64,000 nt of DNA from Thuidium tamariscinum (GCA_947034885.2 OZ019759.1:11410501-11474500), one strand, 5' to 3'; shown: positions 1 through 14,400, counted from the first letter of the stretch. The notes: a model not told the origin generated them from the letters alone. Translations and numbers: made by a program.

Positions 1-340
1 CACTTCTGCAGCGTACTGCAAACATGAACAGAGAATTATCACAAAATGTACAGTAAACTTTAAGAATATAGGCTTACAGCAGTGGAAAAATATTTCAAGA
101 CATACTGGTACATGCCATCCTTTTAGCTACGTTGCCCTCGACTATGAAAACAACCTGAGTTACTTGATCACATTAGCTGAAACAATGCAGCACAGACAAT
201 GATTTAAAAAAATGAGGTCTTGGGCTCTTCAAGAAACGGAAGTTAAGGGTGTGCAATTTACAAAATCCTGGAAAATCCTGGAAAGATAATGTGATTTACT
301 CCTGAATGCTCTGCAATTTAATAATGATATCTGAATCTGT

Positions 341-2887
341 TTATGAAGCAAATGACGGAAGTACACATCGCGATGTGCAAACCTTCTGAAAGCACTCCAA
401 GTCGTTCTGCAAAGTAGCCTGCATTTGTCGTTCGAATAAAGGTTAGTTATAGCAGGGTAATAATACAGATGTTGTAAGCAACTCAAATGCAAATCAGCAA
501 CTGGTGAAGTGAAACAGTGTAATCCTGCAACTCGGACGTTGAATGAGTCAACGTCAAGTCCTGTACCAAACTCAAATACTCTAGTCGGCACTGGCGATGC
601 TGACTATGGCAAGCAAGGAACAAAACTAACTTTCCAGTATTAGAGCCGGGAATGGGCTGACAAAATACATTAGAGAGGTAATTCCACTACGGAAGGTCAT
701 TGCATTCGTGACGTTGGTATGTGGCCCAGGCCGGAACCGGGCAATCAATATTACCTTAGAGAGGTTATTACTTTAAAGAGCTTCAACTGTACAAGTAACC
801 AATATTCTGAGACAATAAATCCATGTATAATTGATATATTCAAGGTGACGTGCATACCTGCTGACAGCCTCCGCACCTGACTATATGTTTATCGAATGAT
901 GTTAATAAATACCAGAATCGGATGCTTGAAAAAGCACAGCTATTCATACAACTAGGATATTTCTGGGGCATGCAATTCAAGGAAAGAGTACCTGGACCAA
1001 ACCGCTCAGAGCACCTGATTGCATTACTCTGCCGAGAGCTGCAGGCAACGAATGCGAAATCTGCAACAGCTTTCAAATATTTGAAAATCATGGCACTCTC
1101 GAAATCAAGGCTTCAGGGAAACTAAATTGGAACCCGATTCCATTCCGATTCATACTCTGAAGATGAGCTACAAACAGTCAAAAAGTGTGAATCAACTCAT
1201 CATAATGTGTCTAGATAATCGAGTGATCCAGGTTCGTGTACACGAAGAAAACCACATCAACAGCGAAGAGAATTAATAGAACCATATCTACATAGGTGAA
1301 GCTATTGATGTACTTACAGAAAGCTCCACGGTGGTTCCCCTGGTGTCATTCTCTTTAAAGGTCACTTCTCCGCAGCTTGCAAAGCCCTCCACTGTTGCCC
1401 ACCTCAAAACTCGCACTGGAGGGTTGGACTCCACGTTCTCTACTCTAGCGACCCACATTACCTTGCACCAAATACAACTGCAACATCATCAATATCTTTG
1501 CCCACAAGAACATAATGGTGCCGCACCACATACTCGAATACACATCCTAGGTATCATCGGTGAGGAAAGCCGTTTCGTGTGTATGATGAGATGACACTAC
1601 CCACCTCGAAACCAATGGTGCTGCAAATCCAACGAGAAAGTCGTCTAAGACCAGGTGGCAAGTCCTGGCATGAATCAACTATGCCATCATCATCCAAGAA
1701 GTCAACTCGATCAATCCACCGCATCCTGCAAAATCAACCGATTACTTGCTGAATTGAGGATTCGAATGCATGATAAGTAAGACAGTTCAGTTAATAGCGA
1801 AAAATCTGGACTAGTAGGCTATCACAAAAGTCCTTTCTAATGATTTTACTCCACATAATCATGTTGAATCCTTGCCTGGTCGGGCGATTCCCATGTGAAC
1901 TTTGCTTGCAGCAATACCCCAAGAAAATTAACTCTGTGGTGCATGTCGCACAAGGCTAAGGAACGCAATCGCTCAGCTCATGAGGAGTTCCTGATCACAT
2001 CATAGATTGCCATACCATAGAGGCGCGCTCTTGATGTCGGTCCACAGCTTCCACACAAGATCCGGCGGGGCTAAAACGTCCAGCGTAACTTTATGAATAA
2101 ATTTCAGTGAGTTTGCCGAAGACTCCTGCTCCTTGCCATCATTTGAGACCTCATCTGCGGCTTCCATCATTTACAAAAGTAAGAAGAAAACCCTTAATCT
2201 ACGATAACGGATGGCATAAATGCAGGAGAAAGCTAGTTGCTGCATTGTTAATTAGAAATGTTCCCTGAAGCTCTTGTTTAAGGGGCCGTTGGCGGCAGGG
2301 AGAAACTCAAATGAAGTGCGCTGCACAAGTAATATCGCTGCAGCATGAGGAATCTTTCATACGCAAGAGGAAAACATTGCGAAGCATTGAAACACACCAG
2401 TGCCGTTCTTGGGTGATATTGAAGACACCTTCAATCGTCTCAGGTGCCTTAAAACCGTGTGTGTGTATGGTAAGTGATTCTGGACCTGCTGAAATTCATA
2501 TCTGAAATCCAAGGCACGTTGAGAGGAGCTGACAGTGATGTTCGAACGCCTACCCATATCCTTGAGCGAAAATATTCTACCGGTATCGAAGAAGATGTAA
2601 TTCTGTTGGCAAGCTATCCCAGGATATCTGTGATGAGTCAAATTACTACGCATGGTATAACTGTTCTTACTAAATGCTGCCAACGACGGTGACAACGAGA
2701 GATTTCCTGATGTCATTGAAAAGCGCCCCCCTGAAGAAGTCACCGTGCAGATGCTATGATGACCCGAACGTAATCCAGCCAGAAAATCACATGTTCCTCC
2801 AACATTTTCAAAAAAAACTGAACTGCGCGAGGATGGTTTATTCATCGAAAGACAATGCAACACCGCAGTGTGATGAGCCCCGCACAT
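341..2887 (-). CDS. SRPBCC/START-like (polyketide cyclase/dehydrase family) protein, probably plastid-targeted, six exons
   Basis: Exons on the minus strand: 2887-2398, 2154-2016, 1725-1605, 1461-1318, 1060-992 and 418-341. Every intron is GT-AG, the phases match and the coding sum is 1,041 nt (346 aa plus stop). No in-frame stop interrupts it. Residues 1 to about 160 are Ser/Thr/Arg-rich with few acidic residues, like a plastid transit leader. The mature part follows the plant START-like cyclase/dehydrase pattern: KVTLDVLAPPDLVWKLW (strand and helix), then LSRW, a W-V-A-R-V strand, RWATVEGFASCGEVTF, VELSISHSLP and a final helix LQNDLECF. These proteins are hydrophobic-ligand-binding folds; the ligand is unknown. 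The ATG at 2887 is the first in frame. The exact first-intron acceptor is uncertain (2154, or a few bases upstream). It looks like the only intact host gene here. Confidence 0.8.
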
Positions 2888-4009
2888 CGCAGCCAAAAGA
2901 TTGCCTTCAATCTGCAAATTAGTTAAACGTCCACAAGGTAGCCCCCTTTACTGCCAGAAAAACTGGTGATCGAGGTAGAAAAGAAATGATCAAAACAATT
3001 CAAAACAGCTTGCGACGACATGTACCACTGCGACACTTCCTGCCCACCAACACCGTGACGCAGCAGACAATTTTCCGAAGACACTCCCGACGGCCAGAGA
3101 CAAATGGTCTTAAACAGAAATGAAAGGATAGACCTAAGCTGCGTAACTCGGCACCAAGTCTCTTCCCTGGAACAAGAAATCAGAGGATTTATATCATTTA
3201 GAGCTCAAACCCTAAATGATCAAGATACATTCATGATTTATGGTGTTCAATTGTCATGACTGATAAGAAAACTACATAATGCATTAAACTCACATTATAT
3301 ACTATAGTTCTTTGGGTTGCAAATATTATGGTTTCTAAGTTTAAGTAATTATAAAAAATAATCAACTATATAATTACTACTCCAATTACATAAACTACAT
3401 AGTATAAATTGTTTCATGGCTAGAATCCTCTAAGTAACCAAAAAAACACAGAGGAGAGCTTTTTACAATCAATAATTGAAATTATTGAATTGCAACTACT
3501 ATTTCATTGAGTCATTCGACTTAGTTGGTGATGGTAGATGGTAGCTCACACATCAATGTCAATTCAAAATAAGTGGTTTAAGAATGCAAATTGTATTCAA
3601 CCACAACAAGTCAAGAGATTTCAAAACCAATCTAAAATGAATGTAGATAGTGTACTATCATGCATCATTGAGATCACATATTTGGAATGGACCTATCTGA
3701 TTTCTCAAGGACAACAAATGACATCAATACTATGAGACTTGTATTTAATAATTGATACGTCAATTGAATCAAAAAAATTTATACAAATGAAAAACCATTT
3801 CGAAGCAAATATATACTAAATATTACTTCAAATTTCTATTAGTAAAAATCAACATCCACTAGATTTTGAAGATTGCAAAAATGAAGCATCTAAATGTAGG
3901 CTATAGCATTTAAAGTTCTTTCTTAATCATGGAGAAATCCTCATATTTGTGAAAATGGTTGAATGTAGTCAAATTATTGTGGTTGTAGTCACTTAACCCC
4001 TGAAGCCCT
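2888..4009. other. 5' flank of the START-like gene and AT-rich spacer
   Basis: 2.9-3.2 kb is of mixed composition and lies just upstream of the START-like gene start, so its promoter is presumably here. No clear TATA box or other element stands out. From 3.2 kb the DNA becomes strongly AT-rich and I see no gene. Confidence 0.5.
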
Positions 4010-4370
4010 GAACCCCGTTTTTTGAGATTATAAATTTTTTGGGCAGCTCACTACGGATGGAGTTTTTATTTTTTTTCTTTGAAATTTTGATATAATGTGT
4101 GCCCAAGGAGTAGCTTTAAGGCCTGACAATTTTCATAACTTTTGACTTCACGGTTAAACAGTTATAGCAGGATATGTTGTTTCCTTTACTCGGCGGGCAG
4201 CCTGGGCAGCTGAAAAAACTTCTTCAAAAAAACTTTTTTTTTAAAAGTGAAATTTCAAATTGGTTCTTTAGGTTTATACGGATATGGGAAGCTTTGAATC
4301 AATCCATTCCGATCAATGAGTCAAAAGTTATGAAGATTTTGAGTTTGGGGTTTGTGAAGCAGCGGTGCTA
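4010..4370 (+). repeat. Dispersed AT-rich repeat family A, copy 1
   Basis: This stretch is clearly related to 35190-35550 in the same orientation. Shared landmarks, in order: a start resembling AAGCCCTGAA, ctttgaaattttga, a block with ATGTTGTTTCCTTT, an AACTTCTTCA block, and GAGTCAAAAGTTATGA followed by AGTTTGGGG. It has no coding capacity. It is probably a decayed non-autonomous element or an LTR fragment. Confidence 0.7.
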
Positions 4371-4820
4371 TTCTGTGAGCCTGCGAGCGTGAGCCTGTAA
4401 GCATGGAGCAGGGATTCTGTGAGCCTGGAGCCCAAAACATAGAAAATACAAAGTTGAACTCAATTTTTAAGGAAAAAAACAAATATTCCTACATTTTTGG
4501 TAACATTAATATTTTATTTAAAAATTACTTGATGTATTTGTATAGACCTATGACCGTGGACTTATGACCTAAGATATGTATTATATTTGTTAGAGTTGAG
4601 ATTTCTAAAAATGTACATAGAAAAGTAAGTTTGCATTGTTAAAAATGTAGACTTGGCAAAGTTTAAATAATGAATAATGGTAGAGACAAGGCTATATAGA
4701 AAATTCTACCAAATATCAATATTTTTCCAAAGAAAAATAAATATAACCGAACCTAGATATTTAAGTTGAAACTAAAGTCTTTCATCTACAATTTTCAAGC
4801 ACCCACAGATTCCTAAACTT

Positions 4821-7800
4821 CTAGATACATTGAAGATCATCATTTGGAATATTGATGATACCAGCCTTAATGAGGAGGCACTTCACTTCATTGAAACTGA
4901 AGCTTGGAGAATGAATGAACTTGTCTTCCAAAAGGTCCATTTTGCAGAAGTAGCGAAATAAGTAGTAAAGATGCTTGCAATTTACGTACTAATGGCGCCC
5001 ACCAATTGCTGAGACAGCCATATCCACAAAATCTGGACATGTGCACTCCGAGTACATACCCAATGTGATTCGGTAAACTTTCTGCTTGGGTTTTGTTCTA
5101 GACTGAAGGGATATAATGGCACTTAGTCCAGGAAAGGGGAGCATAGTAACTCCCAAGATTGTTCCTTTCACATTCCCTGCACTTTCGCATTTATTGCGAT
5201 GCTCCGTAGTAGGAGCATTGGCAATACGTCTAATAGGCTTGTTTCTTCAAGTAGTTGGATAGCTATCAACGTGTAAAGGAATGGGCTGATCATAGAGGAC
5301 TGCTTCAAAAACATTGGACATTGTAAACAAGGGTCGAGGTGACATAGGTGGCCGATCCTGGAGTTGAAAGCCAGCTTCTCGCAATAGAAGCGTTTCTTGT
5401 CGAGTCAAGTTAGTACCCGTCGATATAGGCCATACGTCTGGAACTTGAGGCCAATCAATTACCCAATTACGTTTTGAGCCCTCAACACATCGATGAATAT
5501 CATCTGGGCAGAACCAAAAATCTGTCATAATCTCCTTGTTTCCACCATATTGTTTCTTCCTTCCATGGTATGTTGGAGCTGGAGTGCCTTTGGAGCCCTT
5601 TGCAATTTTTGCAATACAACGAATGTTTGATCCTCGCTGTTGGGCTTGACATTTGCAGTTGGACTTGTGGGATAGTCTTGCAATATGCCATTCAAAAATA
5701 TTGCAGTCGCTCTCCAACGCGGTCGTTACATGTGGTAAAGGCTCAGGGGAAGCCAATATATTTGTTTCCTTGAAGGCCTCTGTTGGTGTGCGTGTCGACC
5801 TCTGCATAACTCGAGGTTGAGAGAAATTCACTTTATCTGGCCGATGAAAGTCTCCATCAGAACCAATGGGAAGGTCAAGCTTCCGCTTACTACTACCAAA
5901 AACCTCCTCTCCCTCCAAGTGTGGAACACGAGTGGAAACATTAGCTACTCCAGGAAGGACATTCAAGGCCTCTGCAATCTTTTTTGGATCACCACTGCGT
6001 CTTGCACTTCTTAGCTTGAGTTCCTCCTTTGATGGCCCTGACCTTGATGTAGTACCCTTCAAGAATGCTCGATAGTTTGTCATTTGCATGAAGGCTCGAA
6101 TGCAATCATCACATGTGGCAACAAATAGATCATTACCTCGGTTACCCGATTGCTGCAACCATTTGTTATGTACAGTTTCAGATAAATTGCATGACGACAA
6201 GTCTGCCATTTCTTCTACAGACAACCCCTACAAGGAAAAAATCGTAGTTAGATCCAAACTGTAGTATTTAGACATGTAGAAACAAATTTTTTTTAAGACA
6301 TTGCATAAACTCTAAAGTATTTTATCTTATAACAAGCCATCAAGAGAAGCCTTTGTTCTAAAAAATGGTTTACTGCCTATTTAGTTTAATCTCAAAATCA
6401 ATCTATGAATTATATACTTCTAGAATTATTGATCTCAATAATAGGCATCCATCTTTGCCCTCGGCTCCGAGGGCAACATTACACCATTCATAAAGTGATC
6501 TTCAAATCTATCAAAAGTTACGTTTACTTAAAATTGGTATAGAAAAATTCAAATTAAATGTACAATGCTCTACAAACACAAAAATTAAGGACATGAATAA
6601 AGACTCACCATTTGGGTGGTGCATCTCCATTGGGGATATCGGAAGTGCCAAAAGGCTAGCCACAACTCCAATTCTCGCAATGCATCTTTTGAGGCTGCAC
6701 CAGATGATAACCACCAAGATCGAATGGCCAAGTATCGTGTCTCCATTGTCTTCGACTCCTTGTATTGTTGGCATAAACGAGTATGTTGGTGTTGCATATC
6801 TGGTTTGATAAGCTTCTGTGTATGTCGATGCATTGAAGTACTCCAATACAAGAGGCATGTGTGTTCACGGTTCACCATCTCTGTCTTGGGATCTCCTGAG
6901 CCGTATATGATACGAACAACATTCCAATTTGCTTACGCACTATCAGCCATGAAGCCTTTAAAGTTTGGGCTTTCCACGCCATTGCGTTTCATCACTTCAT
7001 TCAATGACCTCCACATAATACATTGCACTTCCGTGTCTTCAGATTGCATGTCACAGACTACAATAGTCATGACCTTTCTGCACCCAGTGTCATACACGTG
7101 GCAAGCCATGGTTGTCCAATTTTGGACGCGTTTCACATGGTCAAACATGAGCCATGCGTTCTCCAAATCTCCTCTGGGTTGCATGCGCTTCACAAGGTCC
7201 ACACCACTACCGAGCCCTTCTACCAACATCTTAAACAAATATACTTTTTCCTTTCCTTGCCTAGGAAAAACATTGTCGTGAATATACTCAAATTTTAAAT
7301 TTCGTTTTATATTCATAATGCTATCTATGATCCCACCCTTTCTAGTGCTACGAAACGAAGAGATAGTATTTCGGATGTTAGGGGAACTTAAGTGCTGGAA
7401 CCTATCCATCACATCCTCTAGTGACTTCCCTTGCAACATCTCTTTTGGTCCATCCCCGTCATGGATGAGATGGTTTTCTAGAAATTGCTTACTAGTTGCT
7501 AAGGCAATGGACGAGTTAGTGGCACTGGGAGTTCTTGAGACTTCACCAGCTATCAACTCCGTAATAGTGTCTAACGACTCTCTACATGTTCCAGAAGCCA
7601 CAGTATGCATGTGGTTTCCTAAATGGATGCATGCCCTGGACATCACAGTAGTGTCGTTGAAAACATAATATACTCTAGCATCACAGACACTAACAAAATG
7701 AGGTGGAATCTTACAAATCTTGCAAAGTAGAGTGGAATCCTTGGGAGGGCCAGCACCAACATAGAAAGGGACAGAAGTATAACCACACCACTCACTTTCA

Positions 7801-8759
7801 TTGCGTTTTGACATTCTTTTGAGGTAGTCACAGTCAGAGTTGTTACATACCAAGTAGCCAATGCAGGAGGATTTCCTAAACTTGAAGCCATCGTCGTTAT
7901 GAATGTTGGATGTCATAGTTCGACACCAAGCATGACCATCATAACGCTTGTCCATACCATGAAGATTCCTGGCAGCAGATGTTGAAGATGAAGCTCGAAG
8001 AGAAGGCAACTCGAACACCACGTCTCCATCAAAGTCCGAAGGTAGATATTGGACTTTCTAATGTATAATAGAATCGTAGTCTAATGCAGCAATTTTGTTT
8101 CGAGATCCACGAATAGATACCAGCTTGCGAAGGCACCCAATGATACTAGGTGGTAAAGAACTATTTGGACAAATTGGAGGGTGAGAGTGAGTGGATAGAG
8201 CAGGACTAGTAGAAGGTATGCTATATTGATAAGAAGTTGGTTTCAAGTCCACTTGTAGAATCCTATGAAGAAGAGATTCTAGCAAATTTGGTTGGTTAGG
8301 CAACTCTCCTTCAGACTCACTAGATAAATCTATGATAGGAGATACAAATTCTTCTTTCACACGGACAAGTGGAACAAGTGTTCTAGTTTCCACTATGTGC
8401 TCACATTCCTTTGAATCCAGAACATTACGCCGAACAAGCGGCATATCGATAGTGGAATAATCAGATTGGCGAGGAACAACATCACTGGAAGCACCCATCA
8501 AAAGAGATGTCAAGCCATAAGCTCTATAACGCCCTACAGGAAGGTGCCAAGCATGACCATCATCGACTACTAACTTCAGGACGTGAATAGACTCTTTCAG
8601 CACTCCAAAGTCAGACATGACCTCCTCCTCGACATAGATACTAGACTGGACAAAACCGAACCTAACGTGAAGGAGATGTGAAGATATTACAGTAAACCCT
8701 CCTTCTCCAAGCAGAAGGACTAAAGGTATCTCATGGCCATCCGCCCGAATAGAAGCCAT
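4821..8759 (-). pseudogene. MULE-like transposase with N-terminal zinc-binding region and C-terminal SWIM finger (nonsense-inactivated)
   Basis: Two exons, 8759-6609 and 6227-4821, with a GT-AG intron of 381 bp (donor GTGAGT). Phase is preserved, for 1,186 codons. Residues ~300-350 have a GCM/WRKY-like Cys pattern (GYLVCNNSDCDYLKR, then CKICKIPPH). Candidate catalytic aspartates are in VVCDMQSED (~570) and GFMADSA (~606). A helical YLAIRSWWLSSGAAS region follows. Near residue 1,112 a SWIM finger reads C-T-C-P-D-F, with its C-K-H half about 20 residues later. The frame is cut at 8058 (TAG), 6933 (TAA), 5247 (TGA) and 4989 (TAG), with no frameshift. Each stop is one C:G-to-T:A change from Gln, Arg or Trp. 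The 6933 stop falls where I expect Gln (ADSA-Q-ANWN) from related proteins. Terminal repeats were not located. Confidence 0.7.
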
Positions 8760-10355
8760 TGACGATCAAACTAGAAGTCAGTTAAAATCATAGAGACATG
8801 AAGCAAACTAGGTAAACTGAGAACAACAAATCATTGATCGAGTTCAGAAAGTAAAGAATATAAGGGTGTGAAATTGTCTCGGACGTGTGCCTAAGAAGGG
8901 TAGGGAATATCGCCGCTAGGATGTAAGTAGTTGTCAGAAAATAATATTGTCAGTACCTCCATAATTAGGATATTTGAAATGGCCGCCTAGAATTCCCTCA
9001 AGGATTTCATTCATTATGAAAAAGGATTGGTTCCCAAGTATCAGAGAATTATTTGAAAACCAACAACCGTGTCTTAAAGAGAATTGATGTACATTCTATC
9101 AAGTTCTATTTTTTGAATACACACCTACCTCAATCTTCCTTTGAGGAGATCAAAATAGTCTTCATAGTTGGATATTGAAGACAACGCAAGATTATATTCA
9201 ATATATCCAAAACCGAACAATTTCAAATAAAAATTTCACGAGGACTCTATAAATCTATACAATCTTCATTTGAATTTGGTGTCCGTTCATTCTGGTTGTA
9301 GTAGTGGCATAGAGTACATTAGTGACTTCCCTAATGTTTACACTTGTGGTAACGGAAACATAATCAACATGTTATAAATATAGTTATAGTGATACTAAGA
9401 GTCTATTTCCAATAGAGCCAGATTGCAATATGTAGTATTAGTCTCGTGCTAGTAGCAGAGAAGATATGTGAGGCTAGTTCTCCAATCAGAAGGAGGAGGA
9501 AGAAGTTGTATTTTTCTTCACATAAAGAGTTGCAGCAATCCCGAAAGAGAGCACATACAATTCCATCGAGTGAAAATGCCATTGTAGTAGATCGCACTAG
9601 AAATTTGTATGAAGTCACAGATAACCAAGGAAAGGAGTTGATCAAGGAGACTCTACAGACATCGCACTTGCGTGAGAAGGAGATAGCAAGCAGCTGCAGC
9701 CCAAGACCTAGGCTGCACATACTTGTAAGTAAATTCTCTCATTAGACACCATTTGGATTATATTCTTCGAACTTCAATCTTATTTCATTGTACTAGGATT
9801 AGGCCATAAGAAAGTGGACTTCATATTAGGATTCAAGATTTTGATCTATAACCAATTGAATTATGACTTCTGAACATTTGATAGCTCTATTACAGACCTA
9901 TTGATGGTTGCTTGTCATCAATATTCTAGGCTACCTCATTGAGATTCAAAACCATCTGCCTTCGCATAAACACTTTTGTAGAAATGCTTCACTCAAGCTA
10001 TGTGTCCAAGTACTCTATTTTACTAATAACTGAAACCTAGAATATTTATGTCATTTTGATTGAATTAAAGGTATTAAAATAAATTGTAACAAAGTATCAT
10101 CCTTCATTAATCAATAGTATACAAGTTAAAGGGCTTGTGTGTACAAACATGTAATAAACTAATAAAAATTTGAAGATATAATCAAAATCTAAAGGACTCA
10201 AATAAATACTAATTTCTCCTCAAGCCTTTGACTAGAGATTTAAGTATGTGAAGGCATAAGGCAGAAAACCCAATATGAATTCTCTTATATTTAATAACAT
10301 GCCATATAGATTAGTGTTGCTCATTGAAATGCACAAAGTAAACTCAGTGCAGCTG
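8760..10355. other. AT-rich spacer upstream of the MULE-like gene
   Basis: A short open frame at 9446-9745 (plus) encodes a basic 99-residue peptide without a recognisable domain; I do not call it a gene. The rest is AT-rich with no convincing exon. The 5' end of the MULE-like element probably lies here. Confidence 0.4.
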
Positions 10356-10490
10356 ACCGTTGGAGACAAACACCCGTTGCAATAATCGCCGAATCGAAGC
10401 GGATGAACAATTCAGTCGAGGTGGACGGCGACTTCGATCGGAGCGGACGCCGATTTCGGTCCAGGCGGACTGACCGGGTATTTAAATAGA
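10356..10490. repeat. GGACGG-type GC island, left of the RING ORF
   Basis: An abrupt GC-rich patch in AT-rich DNA, with GCGGA and GCGGAC motifs on the plus strand. The island at 14830-15170, on the other side of the RING ORF, carries the complement (GTCCGCC) on the plus strand. The pair therefore looks like subterminal repeats in inverted orientation around one element. Confidence 0.5.
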
Positions 10491-10559
10491 TAAAACATAT
10501 ACAGTAAGGTCTACTTCATTTACAAATTCTTGCTTTCACATGGAAAAAAAAATCCCTTG

Positions 10560-10900
10560 TTGTTGCCATCTTTGACGCCCTCCCTAGGGCTCAAAAATTG
10601 TTATTTTTACATTTAATTTTCTGCACAAGATTGTCTCTATGTTAATAACACATGCGTCAAATTTCAAGGCCAAAAGATTTGCCTAGAAAAAGATATTTGA
10701 AATCTACGTACATGTGTGGTTGTGACAAAAATTCCAATGCTAATAACCTTTGACACCCTCCCAAAGAGGCAAAGATTGAGAAATTAAAATTTGGCCATGA
10801 AATTCTTGGCATGAGATCATCTCTTTGTTGATAATATGTATGCCAAATTTCAAGTTCTAAGGATTTGCTCATAAAAAGCAACTTTAAATCTACCAACGAA
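10560..10900 (+). repeat. Diverged tandem duplication, about 184-bp unit
   Basis: Two adjacent copies share, in order: TTTGACRCCCTCCC, an AAATTTCAAG block, a GATTTGC block and AAATCTAC. The second copy begins near 10745. No coding potential. Confidence 0.6.
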
Positions 10901-11265
10901 AGTAGTTCTTAGAAATTATTTCACAACTATACATGTTTACTGAAAATAATATTTTATTGAAAACACCTCTAGTGTTTACCCATATATGTCCAAGGCCTAT
11001 TTTGAGCTTCAACGAATTTGTTCAAATTGAACAAAAAGCAAACATTTTTATAAGTTGTATATTTCTTTTTCTGCATTATAACCGTGCCAATTGAAACTAG
11101 GCATATTAGAGATCATATACAAAAACAAAACAAATCAAAATCAATTAAGAATTCAAAGATTATAATATTCAATCATATTTTCTTACATCCAATACTATGC
11201 CTCTAATAGCATACATTCCACATAAAAAAGTATTGTGCATAGTGAATACGTACATTGACTAATTG

Positions 11266-11312
11266 ATACATACATAAATAGATAGATAAATGAATAGATA
11301 GATAAATAATTC
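11266..11312 (+). repeat. GATA/TAAA microsatellite
   Basis: Interrupted GATA, TAAA and CATA tetranucleotide repeats, simple-sequence DNA. Confidence 0.7.
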
Positions 11313-11479
11313 CATATATATGTTTATATTAAAAACTGATAACAAGTCAAAGCATATTCCGTGTACGTTTACTTAGTATTGCTCTATCCTTCTAAAATCC
11401 ACATCACCATCTAACCATCCATAGTCTATACAATATGATGGTTCAATCAAAAACTCATATAAGACGTATAGGTCCATGT

Positions 11480-14400
11480 CTACTTCGTTTTACTACTACT
11501 ACCCTCTCCCGAACCAGGAGACGATTCATCTTTAGTGCATCGAGCTACACTTCTTAGACTTTCTCAGCGAACTTGGGCCTCAGGGCTTTCTTGGCCAGCT
11601 AGCTGTGCAGATTTGTTAGTCCGCTCAACTACTTTGAATGCTTCTGCCGTGTCCACTGTATAATCATCATCATCTTCCAACTTTTGTTTCTTCTCTCTTT
11701 TGGGAATCAAATCCACAAACCTCAACTTCAAGGCTGACAAAGTAGACTGCAATCAAAGTAAGACCTCGTCTACCACTTTGTTGGCCACTTCAAATGAGAA
11801 TTCATTCAATGATTTTTCGGTTGTACATCCTTCGAATAGAAGTGTCCTCCATTGCTTTATGATTTTCTCGACCTGCCGATCAAACGCCTCCACCACCTCC
11901 ACCATTGGTTTGCTTGTGTTCTATTCCGCATCTACGTCCTCGGAAGCACGATATTCGGCAGCTTCTTCCAACTTTGACAACAACAAGGCCCGGCCTATCA
12001 AACCGTGGTCGTACGCCGCATATTGTTCCTTGAATTCTTCTGAATCCTCCACGATAACCCATTCTCTACCTTCCATTTTCTCCACGTGCTTCTCTGGAAA
12101 CCGAAAGAACTTTTTACGTTGCACGCTCCAATGCCCCCCCATATTGCGACAAAACAATTCACGACCCTCATCATTGTCAATTGAATGGGCACGTATTTCC
12201 ACCTCGTTCGTTTGGGTCATCCAATTGAAAGCATCCACTGGACCATTAATTTCATCGTACAATGCATGCTTCCGTTCTGTTGGGTTCCATTGTAGAGGTT
12301 TTCCCCAATGCTTATAATTCACAAATTTATATGGCCCTTGGTCGAATGGAAGGGTCCACTTGTTGTATTCCTGGTCGGGGGGCATAACATCCAAGAGTCC
12401 AAACAATTCATAAAACCTAGGATTCAAAGGAGAACGACATTGGGCACAAATCGAGCTAAACATTGATGCTTGAATGATGCACCGCACGTGGAAAGTGTGG
12501 CCACAGTGGCCCAAGGTTATGGCTCCTTCAGGTCCAAAAGTGTATTGGCAAACTGTACAAATACCATCCAACATTTTATGACCTGCATCAAAATTATGCA
12601 TAACACGCTTCTCCTTCTTGTTGATGTGTGTTGAAAGCGTTTGGTAAGGGACCCATCCTTCCTCTACTTCCAAGGCCCAATTGATATTTCCGCCCCCCGC
12701 TTTCTTTGTGTGGTTCAACCGCTCCATCATAGCATCTGTATTTCCCCAACATGTGATTGAAGTACTCTCAATTGGATGGCGATCCACCTCGCTCTCGAAC
12801 TTCTTCAAATGTTTCTCGACGGCATTGCATTCATCGTTAGACTTCAATGCAATCGTACAAAGCTTGTTCATTTCTCGAGCTGCTAATAAGGGTTGGTCTT
12901 GAAGTTTTTGTACCCATTCCAACCAACGAGACTCCGATCCGTTCCTAGGCAAATATTCATCTATGGCCTACACTCATATCATTTGATCCAACTTGGACTG
13001 AAGAAGGGCTTTTTCGGCATTGGACTGGTCCAATTCTTTTTGCAAGTCAAGCCAACTTTTATGGCCAATTGGCAAAGGTTGTTGGACTGGCTCGACATGA
13101 GCTTTGCCCTTGTCCATTGGAAGAGAGAGTTGATGGCTACCTTGAGTCCCTTGACTTGGTTCAATACATTTCAAATATAATTCCATCCTTTGAATCCTTT
13201 CCTCGCGTTTCTCTTTTTCTCATTCAATGTTGAGCTCAGTCATCAATCGTATAATTTCTCTTCCACTGTCTTTTAGCTCCTGCCTCAATTCAACGTGAGT
13301 TTTTTTACAATGAAGCGTGGACGTGAGAATTGGTAACATTTGATCGGTGAAGTGCAGGAAAGCCGTCGCATCGCTCAATAGTGTAGGAGCTAGGGACACT
13401 AATTCATCGGCAAACGCACCAACCCTTGGAGCCAATTCATCTATCCATGTGGCAGTTCTTATCAATGCCAAAGCAGCATTTGGAAAGTCAGCGGGTCGAT
13501 ATACTTTTCTCAGTGGAGTACTGCTTTCCGGCTCGTTCTGCTCAGTCCGTTGCTCAAATGGAAACAAACGTTCTTCAATTGTCTTCCACTTGATACTAAG
13601 GTCAAGCAAGCCTTCCAGATGTGGAATATGTGGCATTGCAACAAGATTCTTGAAGCTAGTCAAGTCTAAACTTGACAAATGTGGATACTTTTTTGTAAAC
13701 TCATCTGTATCCACTGTCACATTCGTCTTTGCAGCATCAGGTTGCTGCACATTCGTTCTTCACAAGTCCTCTCGAATGATTGGAGTACACAATGGGCTCT
13801 CCGATGTTGGCAACTGTGGATTTGGAGCTGCATATCCCAAACTATCTAAAACACCGTTGTCTACATAATGTCCAATTGTGACATTGGCCCTTGCAACCTC
13901 TTCGTCCGTGGGGTCCGTCTTCAGAGAAGACGAGCCACCATTTTTGTTGACGAGGTCTTTCCGGTTGGGAGATTTGTTTTGGTCATTCACATGAACCGCA
14001 GAAACGTTCATAACTTTCGATGTCGGCTCCCTCAAATCCAACTGCGGTTTCGCACATGCGCTTGCTGAGGCCATCGTTGTAGGCGTTGCTAGATTTTGTA
14101 AGATTGGTTGTACCCTCTGCACCGTTTGCGGCTAGGAATTGGAAATATCCTTTTGATTTTGTTGCAGCTGTAGTGGATTCTTCTTTGTTGTTTGGAACGT
14201 GCTCCAATCTACCTTGTGTTTCAATCTGAGTTCTGCATACACCATGGACGCCAAGCTATAGTTGATGTACCCTTTAGACATTGGTTTAGGGCCAAACATG
14301 GCCCCCTACACCTTTGCCGCTTGATGGACAAAGTGCTTGTCAATGCAACTGTGTAGTTTACAGTTGAAATCCGCAGTCTGGCGTGCGTGTGCATCCCGAG

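Noticed and set aside
6616..7281. 221-codon plus-strand frame opposite the MULE-like gene
   Set aside because: Antisense shadow of the transposase reading frame; the minus strand has the motifs and the intron in phase.
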